64,000 nucleotides of DNA, taken from the NCBI GenBank assembly GCA_021793405.1, contig JAJYSV010000015.1:1-64000 (forward strand), written 5' to 3'. Source of the DNA: Acidobacteriota bacterium (GTDB lineage: Bacteria; Acidobacteriota; Terriglobia; Terriglobales; Acidobacteriaceae). The stretch's first letter is position 1; every line of letters starts with the position of its first letter. Position numbers and translations under genes: made by a program. Positions 29,100 through 37,973 of this stretch are shown here, in pieces. The notes below the pieces were generated by a model that saw only the letters and a list, made by a program, of their open reading frames with translations, did not search any database and was not told the origin of the DNA.

Positions 29100-29948
29100 T
29101 CAGGTATAGGGCCAGAACCGGACCTTCGCTCCGTCTTGAGACCGCTTGGCTGCTTCCCGGCGTGCTTTTTCCCGCGGGCTTTCAATCTTGTTGCGCAGCA
29201 GAATCTCCCGAGCGAGTTCCATATAGCTTTCAGCACCGCGAGAGCGTGGCTCGTAAATCTGGACTGGCTTGCCATGGCTGGGCGCTTCTGCCAGCCGAAT
29301 ATTTCGCGGGATCGCCGTTTTCAACAGCTTGTCGCCAAAAAACTCTCGGAGATTCTCCGTCACCTGCTGCGCCAGGTTGGTCCGCTCGTCGTACATTGTC
29401 AGGACCACTCCCTCGATAACGAGTTCTGGGCGAAAGCCATCCCTGACACGATTGAGTGTCTGAACCAGCTCACTGACACCCTCCAGGGCAAAATATTCCG
29501 CTTGCATGGGGATCAGAAGGGAATCCGCGCAGACGAGGGCATTCAGGGTCAGCAGGTCAAGCGCCGGGGGGCAGTCAAGAACGATGAGCTGCTCCGGTCC
29601 ATCGTATTTTGCCAGAGCCTTTTGCAGCCGATAGGCACGATCTTCGGCCTGTACAAGTTCGACATTGGCGCCAATCAGATGTTTACTGCTGGGAAGCAGT
29701 TTCAGATTTTCCACGCCAGAATCGATGGCCGTCTCTGCGACAGTGGATTCGCCAATTAGGACGTTGTAGGTGGAAGAACGATCTTCATCCCGGGCGAACC
29801 CTAGCCCGCCGGTTGAGTTCGATTGAGGATCGCAGTCGATGAGCATACATGGGATGCCTTCGAGCGCAAAACCTGCCGAAAGATTGATCGAGGTAGTTGT
29901 CTTGCCCACTCCACCTTTTTGATTAACGACGGCAATGATTTTTCTCAT
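29100..29948 (-). CDS. parA: Chromosome-partitioning ATPase ParA/Soj
   Basis: A 282-residue deviant-Walker ATPase. The Walker A motif KGGVGKTT is at residues 11-18 (IIAVVNQKGGVGKTTTSINL), with the signature lysine for sandwich dimers. Then come MLIDCDPQSNSTGGL (A'), the Walker B region LIVLDCPPALDLLTLNAL, and LTMYDERTNLAQQV. It drives segregation of ParB-parS complexes over the nucleoid. Start chosen at ATG 29948 immediately before the P-loop strand; a 14-residue upstream extension exists. No strong Shine-Dalgarno is seen. The first gene after the parS region, in the classic rsmG-parA-parB order. Confidence 0.97.
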   Translation of the reverse strand: MRKIIAVVNQKGGVGKTTTSINLSAGFALEGIPCMLIDCDPQSNSTGGLGFARDEDRSSTYNVLIGESTVAETAIDSGVENLKLLPSSKHLIGANVELVQAEDRAYRLQKALAKYDGPEQLIVLDCPPALDLLTLNALVCADSLLIPMQAEYFALEGVSELVQTLNRVRDGFRPELVIEGVVLTMYDERTNLAQQVTENLREFFGDKLLKTAIPRNIRLAEAPSHGKPVQIYEPRSRGAESYMELAREILLRNKIESPREKARREAAKRSQDGAKVRFWPYT

Positions 29949-30179
29949 GGGCTGAGCCGGTAGGGTATCGAACGAAGTGGGTTCGCGCAATTGGCTTGGC
30001 TGTGCATTTCCGGGACAAATCTGTGGAAGACTTACGAAGGTAACTCGACGGCCTCAGGTATGCACTGTATTTGGTAGGGTTTAGGCGAATTAGGCAAGCG
30101 GGCAAAAAGATTTGTCGCTCGGCGTTTACGGTGGAAAACTTTTATCCAAAGTATGTTGAAAGATAAGAGGCGGGGAGGT

Positions 30180-30195
30180 TGTTCCACGTGGAACA
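30180..30195. promoter_or_regulatory. parS site 1
   Basis: TGTTCCACGTGGAACA is a perfect 16-bp palindrome. The consensus from other bacteria is TGTTTCACGTGAAACA, so only the two symmetric positions flanking the CACGTG core differ. It lies 232 bp upstream of the parA start and is the expected binding site of the neighbouring ParB. Confidence 0.95.
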
Positions 30196-30234
30196 TTGGT
30201 GCCGAATGCAGCCAGTCTGGATAGGTGAAGACGA

Positions 30235-30250
30235 TGTTCCACGTGGAACA
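30235..30250. promoter_or_regulatory. parS site 2
   Basis: An identical 16-bp palindrome to the one at 30180, 55 bp centre to centre. Paired parS sites beside parAB are common and nucleate the ParB complex. Confidence 0.95.
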
Positions 30251-30301
30251 CTTGGGTCTCGCTGCGGGATTCTTGAAATCTGTCCGAGTAGTGGGACGGA
30301 T

Positions 30302-30970
30302 TCATCGGCTGCGATATCCCAGCAGAAGGATGCGCTGATTCGTTGTCGGGACCGGTTCCGGCGGTAGCCAGTCGATGGCCGATAGCAGATCGCAAATCTG
30401 CTCCACTTCTGGCAGCGAAGTCAGGATCATGCACCAACCTTTTTGCCCTGACCGCGGCGAATGAACGCGAGGCAGGGCAGACTTCAGTGCGTCCGTCATT
30501 TTGTCGACCGCACGAAGCGCGACTAGGTCGAAGCTGTAGGCATCCGGCAAATTTTCCACACGCCCTGGATAGACGGTTGCCCGACTGAGGCGAAGTTCGC
30601 GTACTACCTCCCGCAAAAAGGCCGCTTTTTTCTTTTGGGACTCGCCAAGCGTTACCCTGAGGTCTGGACGCGCGATCTGAATCGGGATCCCGGGGAGTCC
30701 GGCACCGGAACCGAAATCCAGCACGGACTCCACATGCTTGGGGATCCGCTGTGCAGCACGCAAGCACTCCGCCAGATGCAAATCGATCAGAACTTCAGGA
30801 TCGCGCACAGCACTTAGGCTAATCCGCCGATTCCACCGGTAAAACAGATCGACATACTGAGCCAGCAGGTCATAACTTCCGGATGGCAACGGGTGAACCA
30901 GCATGGGTGCCACGCGAGATTCTATTTCGGCTGGTCCGCGTGGGTTCACAGATACGCTTTTGACGGTCAT
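30302..30970 (-). CDS. rsmG: 16S rRNA (guanine-527-N7)-methyltransferase RsmG
   Basis: A 222-residue methyltransferase (GidB). Signatures: YVDLFYRWNRRISLSAVRDP, HLAECLRAAQRIP, the S-adenosylmethionine motif VLDFGSGAGLPGIPIQIARP, then ESQKKKAAFLREVVRELRL and VALRAVDKM. It makes m7G527 in 16S rRNA; loss in other bacteria gives low-level streptomycin resistance. It begins eight bases after the amidotransferase gene and is the last gene before parS-parA-parB. The usual partner mnmG (gidA) is not adjacent in this window. Confidence 0.96.
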   Translation of the reverse strand: MTVKSVSVNPRGPAEIESRVAPMLVHPLPSGSYDLLAQYVDLFYRWNRRISLSAVRDPEVLIDLHLAECLRAAQRIPKHVESVLDFGSGAGLPGIPIQIARPDLRVTLGESQKKKAAFLREVVRELRLSRATVYPGRVENLPDAYSFDLVALRAVDKMTDALKSALPRVHSPRSGQKGWCMILTSLPEVEQICDLLSAIDWLPPEPVPTTNQRILLLGYRSR

Positions 30971-30978
30971 GAGGAAGC

Positions 30979-31764
30979 TTAGCCGAGCGAGTCGGTGATT
31001 GCCCGTGGTTGCCAGGCGGATGCAGCTTCGACGAAGCGTTGGAACACAAGCTGGCTAGCGAAACTCGTTTCCATGCTGCGCTCCGGGTGCCATTGCAGAC
31101 CGAGGACAAAATGGCCGGGCTGCTGGCCCTCGATCGTCTCCACCACCGCATCCTGCGGGCACCGGGCCGTTACTCTCAAACCATCACCCACAATACCGAT
31201 GGCCTGGTGATGACTCGAATTCACGGGCAGGCGCAGGAAATCCGCAGTGTGCGTCACTTCGTCGCTCACGCCGACGATCTCTGCCAAGTGGGAATCCGGG
31301 TCAATCAGGACAGAATGGGCGACTGCCACGCTTCCGCCAGCGCGATGATTGACGGGCACCTGCATTAAATGCTGCACCAGCGTGCCTGTTCGCCAGCAGT
31401 TCAAGGACTGCGTTCCGTAGCAGATGGTAAGCAGTGGTTTGTATAGGCTGTGAGCATCTTGGAGCAGTAATTCGTCTACATTTTCCCGCGCAAGATCGGC
31501 TTCCGCGGTTTCAGGCTGCCGTGGCTGCCCGTATTTCGCTGGATTCATATCTGCGGGGCTGCCCGGTAGCAGAATCCCCTGACAGCTTGTTGCAAGCTGT
31601 GCAATCGCGGTGGGATCGAGAGTGAGCGGGATCTCGACCGGTTCTCCTCCAGATTGAGCGATGGCAGCGGCGTATTGCGGCCATGCGCGCTGGTTATACT
31701 CCGTCTGAGCGAGGGTGGGCGTTGGAATTCCGATACGTGGCCGGTTGTAAGTTTTTTCCGTCAC
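30979..31764 (-). CDS. Class I glutamine amidotransferase, peptidase C26 (PuuD-like)
   Basis: A 261-residue protein of the gamma-glutamyl-gamma-aminobutyrate hydrolase family. The nucleophile elbow is LLTICYGTQSLN, with Cys followed by Tyr, and GLQWHPERS supplies the catalytic His and Glu. The oxyanion region ILLPGSPADMNPAKY is intact. Family members cleave gamma-glutamyl amides, as in putrescine use, but there are no other puu genes nearby, so the substrate is open. The start is GTG 31764: GAGGA precedes it and its GTGA overlaps the stop of the acyltransferase gene. Confidence 0.85.
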   Translation of the reverse strand: MTEKTYNRPRIGIPTPTLAQTEYNQRAWPQYAAAIAQSGGEPVEIPLTLDPTAIAQLATSCQGILLPGSPADMNPAKYGQPRQPETAEADLARENVDELLLQDAHSLYKPLLTICYGTQSLNCWRTGTLVQHLMQVPVNHRAGGSVAVAHSVLIDPDSHLAEIVGVSDEVTHTADFLRLPVNSSHHQAIGIVGDGLRVTARCPQDAVVETIEGQQPGHFVLGLQWHPERSMETSFASQLVFQRFVEAASAWQPRAITDSLG

Positions 31765-32678
31765 AGGGTCCTCGAGTGCGGAGTCGCCGTCTCGCAAGGA
31801 CTAACAGTATCCGTCCCCGCGTACCGCTGGTACATTGCCGATATAGTATCGCGAATGCGCTCGGTGAGGGTATCCGCCATTTTGCTGGTATACCCGGAGG
31901 TCGTAATTGGCGCGCCGACGATCAGCAGCAACGGCCGGGGATGCAGATGATAGGTATGCATGGGCATCAACTCGTGCGTGCCTACCAAGGCCATTGGAAC
32001 AACGGGTACTTGTGCCCGGATGGCCATATAGGCAGGGCCACTCAGAAATGAATGGAGTTGTCCATCGAGGGAGCGACCGCCCTCAGGAAAAATGACCAGC
32101 GGCATGCCTGCTCGCAGGGCCTGGACGCCGCGATTCAAACTGCCGAGTGACGAGCGCAAATGGCTGCTGTCCACGGGAATCTGGCCGGAGCGTTGTAAAT
32201 ACCAGCCTATAAAAGGAATCTTGAACAGATCATGCCGGGCCAAGATGCGAAACTGGAATGGCAGTTTGCTCAGCACCACCGGCGTATCCATGTACGACAG
32301 GTGATTGGAAACATACACGGCCGTGTGCGCTTTCTGAAAATTCTCCGCGCCAATCACGCGGACCGGGCAAAGCGCAATGCGCAGCAGAACTCCAGCCCAC
32401 GCTTGAGCAATCGAGTGCTGAATGCGCCCACTGCCATCGAAAATGGAAGTCAATAAGGCGAGGCTGCCAAACGCAGCCGTAGCCAGCAAAAACAACGGTA
32501 CCAGCACGAGATAGGTCAACCAACGAAAAAATTGGCTGTGACGTGTTATGTCAGGACATTCCAGGGGGGGCGGAGCCGATGGTACGGAGAGCCGAACGGC
32601 CGAGGAGTGGACGCCCAGTTCTCCATCCTTCACCAGTGGATGGGCGATTGGCTCAACATCTTCCGGCCTTGTTGACAT
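31761..32678 (-). CDS. plsC: 1-acyl-sn-glycerol-3-phosphate acyltransferase (PlsC-like)
   Basis: A 305-residue acyltransferase for phosphatidic acid synthesis at the inner membrane. A hydrophobic helix covers about 53-80. The catalytic HX4D motif lies at 125-131 (NHLSYMD) and the glycerol-phosphate-binding block at 197-203 (FPEGGRS), with PVVPMALVGTHELMP downstream. A 50-residue Pro-rich N-terminus precedes the first helix. It starts three bases after folC and overlaps the amidotransferase by four bases, in a folC-plsC-amidotransferase-rsmG operon. Confidence 0.92.
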   Translation of the reverse strand: MSTRPEDVEPIAHPLVKDGELGVHSSAVRLSVPSAPPPLECPDITRHSQFFRWLTYLVLVPLFLLATAAFGSLALLTSIFDGSGRIQHSIAQAWAGVLLRIALCPVRVIGAENFQKAHTAVYVSNHLSYMDTPVVLSKLPFQFRILARHDLFKIPFIGWYLQRSGQIPVDSSHLRSSLGSLNRGVQALRAGMPLVIFPEGGRSLDGQLHSFLSGPAYMAIRAQVPVVPMALVGTHELMPMHTYHLHPRPLLLIVGAPITTSGYTSKMADTLTERIRDTISAMYQRYAGTDTVSPCETATPHSRTL

Positions 32679-32681
32679 TCT

Positions 32682-34043
32682 CTACCCCTTAGCTCGCTGG
32701 GTCAGGAGAGACTCCCGCACCGCCCCGATAAGATATACAGAACCGGCACAGACGATCAGGCCGTCCGGCGGGGTTTGACGGTGGGCCAGTTCCATACCTG
32801 CAACTGGCGAAGCCACGCTTTCGGGCTCCGTTCCAAGCGATCGGGCAACAACTTCCAGATCTTGCAAAGCAGCTGTTCGCGGCGAATGGACTGTTGTGAG
32901 GATGACACGATCAAAGACTGGAAAGAGTATCTGCGCCATTTCCTCGAAGGCCTTGTCTCGCAGGCAACCGAAAAGCAGGGTTTTTGGCGTACACGTCAGG
33001 GCGGCCCAGTTGCTTAGCGCCGAGCGTAGCGTCCAGGCTCCGGCAGGGTTGTGCGCCACGTCGAGCAGGACTGCTGGATGCGCACCTGTTTTGGGGAAAA
33101 GCTCAAGGCGGCCCGGCCAACTTACGCTACGAATTCCTTCGGCGATATGCGACGCCTCAATATTGTAACTCTTATTGTTACATAGCTCACAAGCGGCAGC
33201 TACGGCCAGTGCCGCATTGCGATGTTGGTGCGTTCCGACCAGCCCCGGTAACAGTTCCACGGATTCTCCGGAAATGGTCACGGAGTAGGGTCCGATAGGA
33301 TACTCCCCAGCGGAGCGGCCGGGCGGCATGTAGGGGACGGCGCTGATTGCTTTGACGCTGAGGGCAAGCGCGACTTCCCCAATCGCCTGATTGGCGTCAG
33401 TGTGTTGCGGTAATGTGACGAGCACACCATTTTTCCGCAGAATACCTGCTTTTTCGCGCGCAATGGCGTCGATGGTAGTGCCCAGCCATTCGGTGTGATC
33501 CAAGGAAATATCGGTAATGACGGAAACCAGAGGTTCAACAATATTGGTGGCGTCGAGTCGTCCACCCATGCCCACCTCGAGCACCGCGAGATCAATCCCA
33601 TGCTCGGCAAAATAGAGGAAGGCGAGAGCCGTCATCGTTTCAAAAAAACTGGGATGTTGTGGCAGGCGGCCTTGGCGCACCAGTTGGGTACCGGTTTCGT
33701 CCACGCGGAAATAGAGGCGCGCAAAATCATCGTCCGAGATGGTCGTGCCGTTGATCTGAACGCGTTCATTGACGCGCGCGAGATGTGGGGAGGTGTAGAG
33801 CCCAGCGCGATAGCCGGCAATCCGAAGGATGCTCGCAAGCATCGCCGACGTCGAACCTTTGCCGTTCGTACCAGCAACGAGGACGCTGGGAAATCTGGTC
33901 TCTGGCTGGCCAAGCGCGGCCATGAGGCTACGCATCTCTGCCAAATCGAATTTACGGTGGACTATGTTCGCAACATCCGCGGTGGCGTGAGCCAGTTCGT
34001 GCCCTCGTGCATACAAACTCTCCACGGCCTGTGCATACGACAT
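32682..34043 (-). CDS. folC: Dihydrofolate synthase / folylpolyglutamate synthase
   Basis: A 453-residue Mur-ligase-fold enzyme adding glutamate to dihydropteroate and then to folates. The P-loop is VLVAGTNGKGSTSAMLASI, followed by GYRAGLYTSPHLARVNERVQ (the family-specific SPHL block), EVGMGGRLDATN and DHTEWLGTTIDAIAREKAGI. The C-terminal ligase domain carries LLDVAHNPAGAWTL. The start at 34043 (MSYAQAVESLYARG) is preferred to an upstream frame extension to 34082. The first gene of a minus-strand operon, divergent from the metallophosphoesterase. Confidence 0.96.
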   Translation of the reverse strand: MSYAQAVESLYARGHELAHATADVANIVHRKFDLAEMRSLMAALGQPETRFPSVLVAGTNGKGSTSAMLASILRIAGYRAGLYTSPHLARVNERVQINGTTISDDDFARLYFRVDETGTQLVRQGRLPQHPSFFETMTALAFLYFAEHGIDLAVLEVGMGGRLDATNIVEPLVSVITDISLDHTEWLGTTIDAIAREKAGILRKNGVLVTLPQHTDANQAIGEVALALSVKAISAVPYMPPGRSAGEYPIGPYSVTISGESVELLPGLVGTHQHRNAALAVAAACELCNNKSYNIEASHIAEGIRSVSWPGRLELFPKTGAHPAVLLDVAHNPAGAWTLRSALSNWAALTCTPKTLLFGCLRDKAFEEMAQILFPVFDRVILTTVHSPRTAALQDLEVVARSLGTEPESVASPVAGMELAHRQTPPDGLIVCAGSVYLIGAVRESLLTQRAKG

Positions 34044-34125
34044 GGTTTGATTGTAAAAGAGAGTGCGATTTGGCACCGTCATTTGTGCAATATGTTCTCG
34101 TTCTCAATGCTTTATTCTATGGTCA

Positions 34126-35010
34126 GTGGCTGACAATCCCCAACCTCGCATCACCAGACGACGTTTTCTTCAGATTTCCGGCCTGGGAGCGGCCGGCGTA
34201 CTAGGGTATTCCAGCGAATACGAACGACATCATCTTGAAATCACGCATCGCACGGTCGAGCTCGCGCGACTGTCTCCCACGCTCGACGGGCTGCGCGTCG
34301 CCCAACTTTCCGACTTTCACTACGAGCAGTACACCGAGTCGTTTTTTGTTCGGCAGGTCGTGGATCAGGTGAATCGTTTAGCTCCGGACCTGGTTCTGAT
34401 AACGGGCGATTATGTGAGCGAAGGGCCGATGCCGTCGGCATTTGGCGCACATAGCAGCTATCCCTGCGCGGAGATCCTCGCTGGTATCCATTGCTCGCAG
34501 CGATGGTGCGTGCTGGGCAATCATGACGTCACCGTGGGAGCCGCCATCGTTACGGACGCGTTGGAAACGCATGGGCTGCCTGTGCTGGCAAACGCACATG
34601 TCCCCTTTGAGCGGGACGGCGCGCGGCTGTGGATCGCGGGAGTGAAAGATATCGGCAGGAGTGACCCGGACCTCCACCAGGCCGCGCCGCACGGATTGCA
34701 GACGGCGAAAGAGCCGGTGATTCTGCTGGCGCACGAGCCCGACTATGCCGATGATGTTATAAAGCGCGGTGGTATCGACCTGATGCTTTCTGGGCACACA
34801 CATGGCGGCCAGGTGCGCCTGCCTTTTGTGGGCGCACTGTACACTCCACCGCTGGGTCGCAAATATGTGGAGGGTCTCTTTCATCTGGAGAACGGTTTGC
34901 AACTGTATGTGAACCGCGGCATCGGCGCTGTAGGGGTACCATTTCGTTTCGACTGTCGTCCCGAGCTGACCTTACTGACGCTGCGGAGTTCTCAAAAAGG
35001 TGAAGCATGA
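34126..35010 (+). CDS. Tat-exported metallophosphoesterase
   Basis: A 294-residue binuclear metallophosphoesterase of the YkuE/YaeI-like group. The N-terminal Tat signal reads TRRRFLQISGLGAAGVLG. Metal-binding motifs run in order: VAQLSDFHYEQ (DxH), LVLITGDYVSEG (GD), WCVLGNHDVTVG (GNHD), LAHEPDYAD and LSGHTHGGQVRLP (GHTHGGQ). Such enzymes hydrolyse UDP-2,3-diacylglucosamine or other phosphoesters at the membrane; the substrate is not clear. The start is proposed as GTG 34126, with a short n-region before the RR motif; the open frame extends to 34063 and no Shine-Dalgarno is decisive. Confidence 0.9.
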   Translation: MADNPQPRITRRRFLQISGLGAAGVLGYSSEYERHHLEITHRTVELARLSPTLDGLRVAQLSDFHYEQYTESFFVRQVVDQVNRLAPDLVLITGDYVSEGPMPSAFGAHSSYPCAEILAGIHCSQRWCVLGNHDVTVGAAIVTDALETHGLPVLANAHVPFERDGARLWIAGVKDIGRSDPDLHQAAPHGLQTAKEPVILLAHEPDYADDVIKRGGIDLMLSGHTHGGQVRLPFVGALYTPPLGRKYVEGLFHLENGLQLYVNRGIGAVGVPFRFDCRPELTLLTLRSSQKGEA

Positions 35011-35067
35011 GGTGTTGCGACTAAAGGGTAAGGCGCAGGGACTGCGACTTGTTTGGGGGAAGAGCCA

Positions 35068-36339
35068 ATGAAGCTCGCCGTAGCATTCGGCAAACAGGGC
35101 TTGATTCTCACGTTGCCGCACGGGCCGCATTACGAAGTCTTGAAGGCCCGCTCCGCATCTCCGGTGGCGGATGTACGCCGAGCCTTAGACGCCGCCCTCG
35201 ATGCCCCCCTCGGATGCCTGCCGCTGACGGAGCTTGCGGCCGGGAAAAGAAGCGCTGCCATTTCGGTTTGCGACATTACGCGACCCGCACCAAATTCCAT
35301 CACATTGCCTCCGCTGCTGGCTCGACTGCATCGAGCTGGCATTGCGCCGGAGAATGTGACGCTCTGCATCGCAACTGGACTCCACCGCGCGGCGACGGAC
35401 GAGGAGCTGCGGACCATCCTGGGACCGACGATTGCGGAAACCTACAAGATCGTCAATCACGATGCGAGGGACCTGGAATGCCACCGCTTTTTGGGGGCGA
35501 CGATGCAAGGCACGCCGGTCTATATCGATGAACGATTTATGTCAGCGGACCTGCACATTACACTTGGATTCATTGAACAGCACTTGATGCTGGGGTTTTC
35601 TGGCGGCCGCAAATTGGTTGCTCCCGGACTGGCGGCGCAGGAGACCATCAAGGTCCTGCATTCGCCCCGATTTATGCGAGAGAGCAACGCAACGGAAGGA
35701 TCGATCTGCGAGAATCCGTTGCATACGGAGTTATTGGAAATCGCGCGCATGGTGCGTCACGATTTCATCCTCGATGTGACGTTGACCCGGACACGTGAGA
35801 TCTCCGGGGTCTTCGCCGGGGACCCAGTGGCAGCCCATGCCGCTGGGGTGGAATTTCTGCAGAACTCGTCGATAGAGTACCTGCCTGAGTATGTCGATGC
35901 CGTGATTACGACGGCTGCCGGTTATCCACTGGATCTGACTTTCTACCAGACCATCAAAGGAGTGACCGCCGTGCAGCACATCCTGAAACCCGGCGGGAAA
36001 ATTCTTATCCTCAGTGAGTGCGCCGAAGGCGTCGGCTCTCCGGAGTTTGCAGCGATGCTTCGTGCATATTCGGGACCTCAGGCCTTTCTGGACCGAATCG
36101 AAGAAGCGCCGGTCGAGGTCGATCAATGGCAGCTGGAGAAGCTTGCGCTCGTGGCTCGCAAGCACTCCATTTTGTTCTACACGCCGGGACTAACGAGTAA
36201 AGATATGGGCGCATTGGGGCCGCACTGTTTCTCCAGCGCGGAGACGGCGGTGGCGAATCTGCTGAGCGGACTGCCTGAGAACTCACGCGTCGCCGTGATC
36301 CCCGAGGGCCCTTACACGTTTGCGAGAGTGCGCGAGTAA
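35068..36339 (+). CDS. LarA-family (nickel-dependent lactate racemase-like) protein
   Basis: A 423-residue protein of the LarA family. The N-terminal domain starts KLAVAFGKQGLILTLP. The conserved block AAISVCDITRPAPNS and the His-rich stretches ATGLHRAATDEE and KIVNHDARD follow, with GFIEQHLMLGFSGGRKLVAP as in LarA. LarA uses a tethered nickel-pincer cofactor built by LarB, LarE and LarC; none of these is in this window. Other LarA relatives isomerise other 2-hydroxy acids, so the substrate is unsettled. ATG 35068 is preceded by GGGGGAAGAG; an upstream TTG at 35053 is possible. Confidence 0.88.
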   Translation: MKLAVAFGKQGLILTLPHGPHYEVLKARSASPVADVRRALDAALDAPLGCLPLTELAAGKRSAAISVCDITRPAPNSITLPPLLARLHRAGIAPENVTLCIATGLHRAATDEELRTILGPTIAETYKIVNHDARDLECHRFLGATMQGTPVYIDERFMSADLHITLGFIEQHLMLGFSGGRKLVAPGLAAQETIKVLHSPRFMRESNATEGSICENPLHTELLEIARMVRHDFILDVTLTRTREISGVFAGDPVAAHAAGVEFLQNSSIEYLPEYVDAVITTAAGYPLDLTFYQTIKGVTAVQHILKPGGKILILSECAEGVGSPEFAAMLRAYSGPQAFLDRIEEAPVEVDQWQLEKLALVARKHSILFYTPGLTSKDMGALGPHCFSSAETAVANLLSGLPENSRVAVIPEGPYTFARVRE

Positions 36340-36516
36340 AAAGCCACTCACCCATGCACGCCAAGCACCAGGCTGCCAACCAAGACTATCAACGCCCAGT
36401 GTCGCCGAGAACGCGCCGAACAGGTCGCTGTCCGGAGGGCTGCGGATCATCTCCTCTGCGCATGGCATGGTCAGGCGCCAATGGGACGATACACTCCGGG
36501 CGGGAGCGTGCGACAA

Positions 36517-36816
36517 ATGATTCTGCACATTCATGCACCGAATCCGCTGATTGCGATCGGAGTGTTGGCATCGACCGCTGCCACCGATGCCGTCTACGTT
36601 TTGTTTAGCGCAGCTGTTACGGCTCGACGCCGCGGCGTTGCAGCTAGTTGGAGCAGCCTTTGGTACCTGCTAGCGGCGTTCGCGGTAATCAGTTATACCG
36701 GCAACGCCGTGTACGTTTTGTTTGCTGCGGCGGGATCGTGGTTGGGCGCGTCTGGAGCGGCGACGTGGCTCGGGACGTCCGACCTGAGGAATGCAACCGG
36801 AACTCCGAAAGCATAG
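36517..36816 (+). CDS. Small membrane protein of unknown function
   Basis: A 99-residue protein with two or three hydrophobic helices. The phrase AVYVLF occurs twice, in TAATDAVYVLFSAA and YTGNAVYVLFAAAGSW, once in each half, around a basic turn (TARRRGVAAS). That suggests an internal duplication of a helix. ATG 36517 gives the clean start (MILHIHAPNPLIAIG), with GGGAG upstream; the frame is open back to 36481. I recall similar uncharacterised proteins in acidobacteria but no function. It stands alone between larA and a secreted protein. Confidence 0.6.
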   Translation: MILHIHAPNPLIAIGVLASTAATDAVYVLFSAAVTARRRGVAASWSSLWYLLAAFAVISYTGNAVYVLFAAAGSWLGASGAATWLGTSDLRNATGTPKA

Positions 36817-37107
36817 TTTCCTTCGATACGTGTTGCGGTCAGGGCCGAAGCAAGCTTTGTGTCGTCCTTTGCAATAGTGCAAGGGATGCGGCAAATGGCG
36901 CACGAGAGACGCGATTTTCTGGAGAATTCTTCACTTTATGGTTGCGTATTGTTGCGGGTAGGGGGTATGTTTGTCCTCACCCACGAACGAACGACGGTAT
37001 CTTCCAGATGGCACATGTCCCATGCCGGTTTCTGGCCAATATCCCCCTATCGCACGACATTCCCGGCAAATAGCAAAATTCCGTCACGCCAAGGAGGCAA
37101 GAACTTC

Positions 37108-37950
37108 ATGAAAAAACATTTTGTTAGTACATCAGCATTGTGTCTGCTGTCCGCAGGATTCGTTCTTACAGGGTTGAGTTCGGCGACCGCGCAGGATCAA
37201 AAGGGCGGAGTGACCCCTCCTCCCAATGTACTGGCGATCGGAGTCGAGTTTCCCAAGCTGGGCCTGGCTCCCGGCGCCCACGTAAAAACTGAGAGCGAAT
37301 TTGTTCAGGCCTACAGTGCCGCACATTGGTCGGAACACTACCTGACGCTGGTAGCTATTTCCGGAACCCCCAGGACGGTGTTCTTAGAGAGGTACGATTC
37401 TTTTGCGGCAATCCAGGAGAATCACGAGGCCCTGCAGAAGAACCCTTCACTGATGGCGGCTCTGCAGAGCGCAGCCTCGGACGATGGCAAGTTGCTAAAG
37501 TCGCGATACAGCAGCACGTTTGTCTACCGCGACGACTTGAGCATGCGGGCACCGGTCGATATGTCGCAGATGCGCTTCATGGAGATCACTATCTTCGATG
37601 TTCAGCCTGGGCACGGACACGATTTCGTGACGCTGACTAAGATGTACCAGGACGCCTGGAGCAAGACCCCGAACGCACACTGGGCCACGTTCGAGGAACA
37701 GTATGGCCCCCACGGCGACAGATACATTGTTATTTCGCCGATGAAGTCGCTGGCGGAAGCTGACCAGGAGTTGATGGACGACAAGAAAATGGACGCTGGC
37801 ATGAGCACGGAGGACAAGAAGAAGATGTCGGATCTTTTTGCGTCCACGGTAGCGTCGGACCAGACGAATCTGTTCGCAATCAGTCCCAAGATGAGCTACG
37901 TGCCGGACAGTTGGAAAGAAAGTTCACCCGATTTTTGGGGCAAAAAGTAA
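37108..37950 (+). CDS. Secreted protein of unknown function
   Basis: A 280-residue protein with a clear signal peptide (MKKHFVSTSALCLLSAGFVL, cleaved after SSATA-Q). The ATG is preceded by AAGGAGG. The mature part has two similar halves, each with an HWxxxYLTLVAISGTPRTVF- or MRFMEITIFDVQPGHGHDFV-like beta strand and a long helix. This arrangement recalls a dimeric alpha-beta barrel such as NIPSNAP or ABM domains, but that is a guess. No catalytic motif is seen. It ends with a perfect 14-bp terminator and is monocistronic. Confidence 0.7.
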   Translation: MKKHFVSTSALCLLSAGFVLTGLSSATAQDQKGGVTPPPNVLAIGVEFPKLGLAPGAHVKTESEFVQAYSAAHWSEHYLTLVAISGTPRTVFLERYDSFAAIQENHEALQKNPSLMAALQSAASDDGKLLKSRYSSTFVYRDDLSMRAPVDMSQMRFMEITIFDVQPGHGHDFVTLTKMYQDAWSKTPNAHWATFEEQYGPHGDRYIVISPMKSLAEADQELMDDKKMDAGMSTEDKKKMSDLFASTVASDQTNLFAISPKMSYVPDSWKESSPDFWGKK

Positions 37951-37973
37951 ACTACTCAAGAACGATGCAGAGT

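Larger units (their letters stand above)
29949..30301. other. parS-bearing intergenic region between rsmG and parA
   Basis: 353 bp without a gene. It holds two perfect parS palindromes 55 bp apart and, nearby, a DnaA-box-like TTATCCAAA at 30142. A single weak DnaA box is not enough to call an origin, but the rsmG-parAB neighbourhood is often close to oriC. Confidence 0.6.

Noticed and set aside
29949-30301. Chromosome origin between rsmG and parA
   Set aside because: Only one weak DnaA-box-like sequence is visible and no AT-rich unwinding region or dnaA/dnaN. The region is fully explained as a parS locus.
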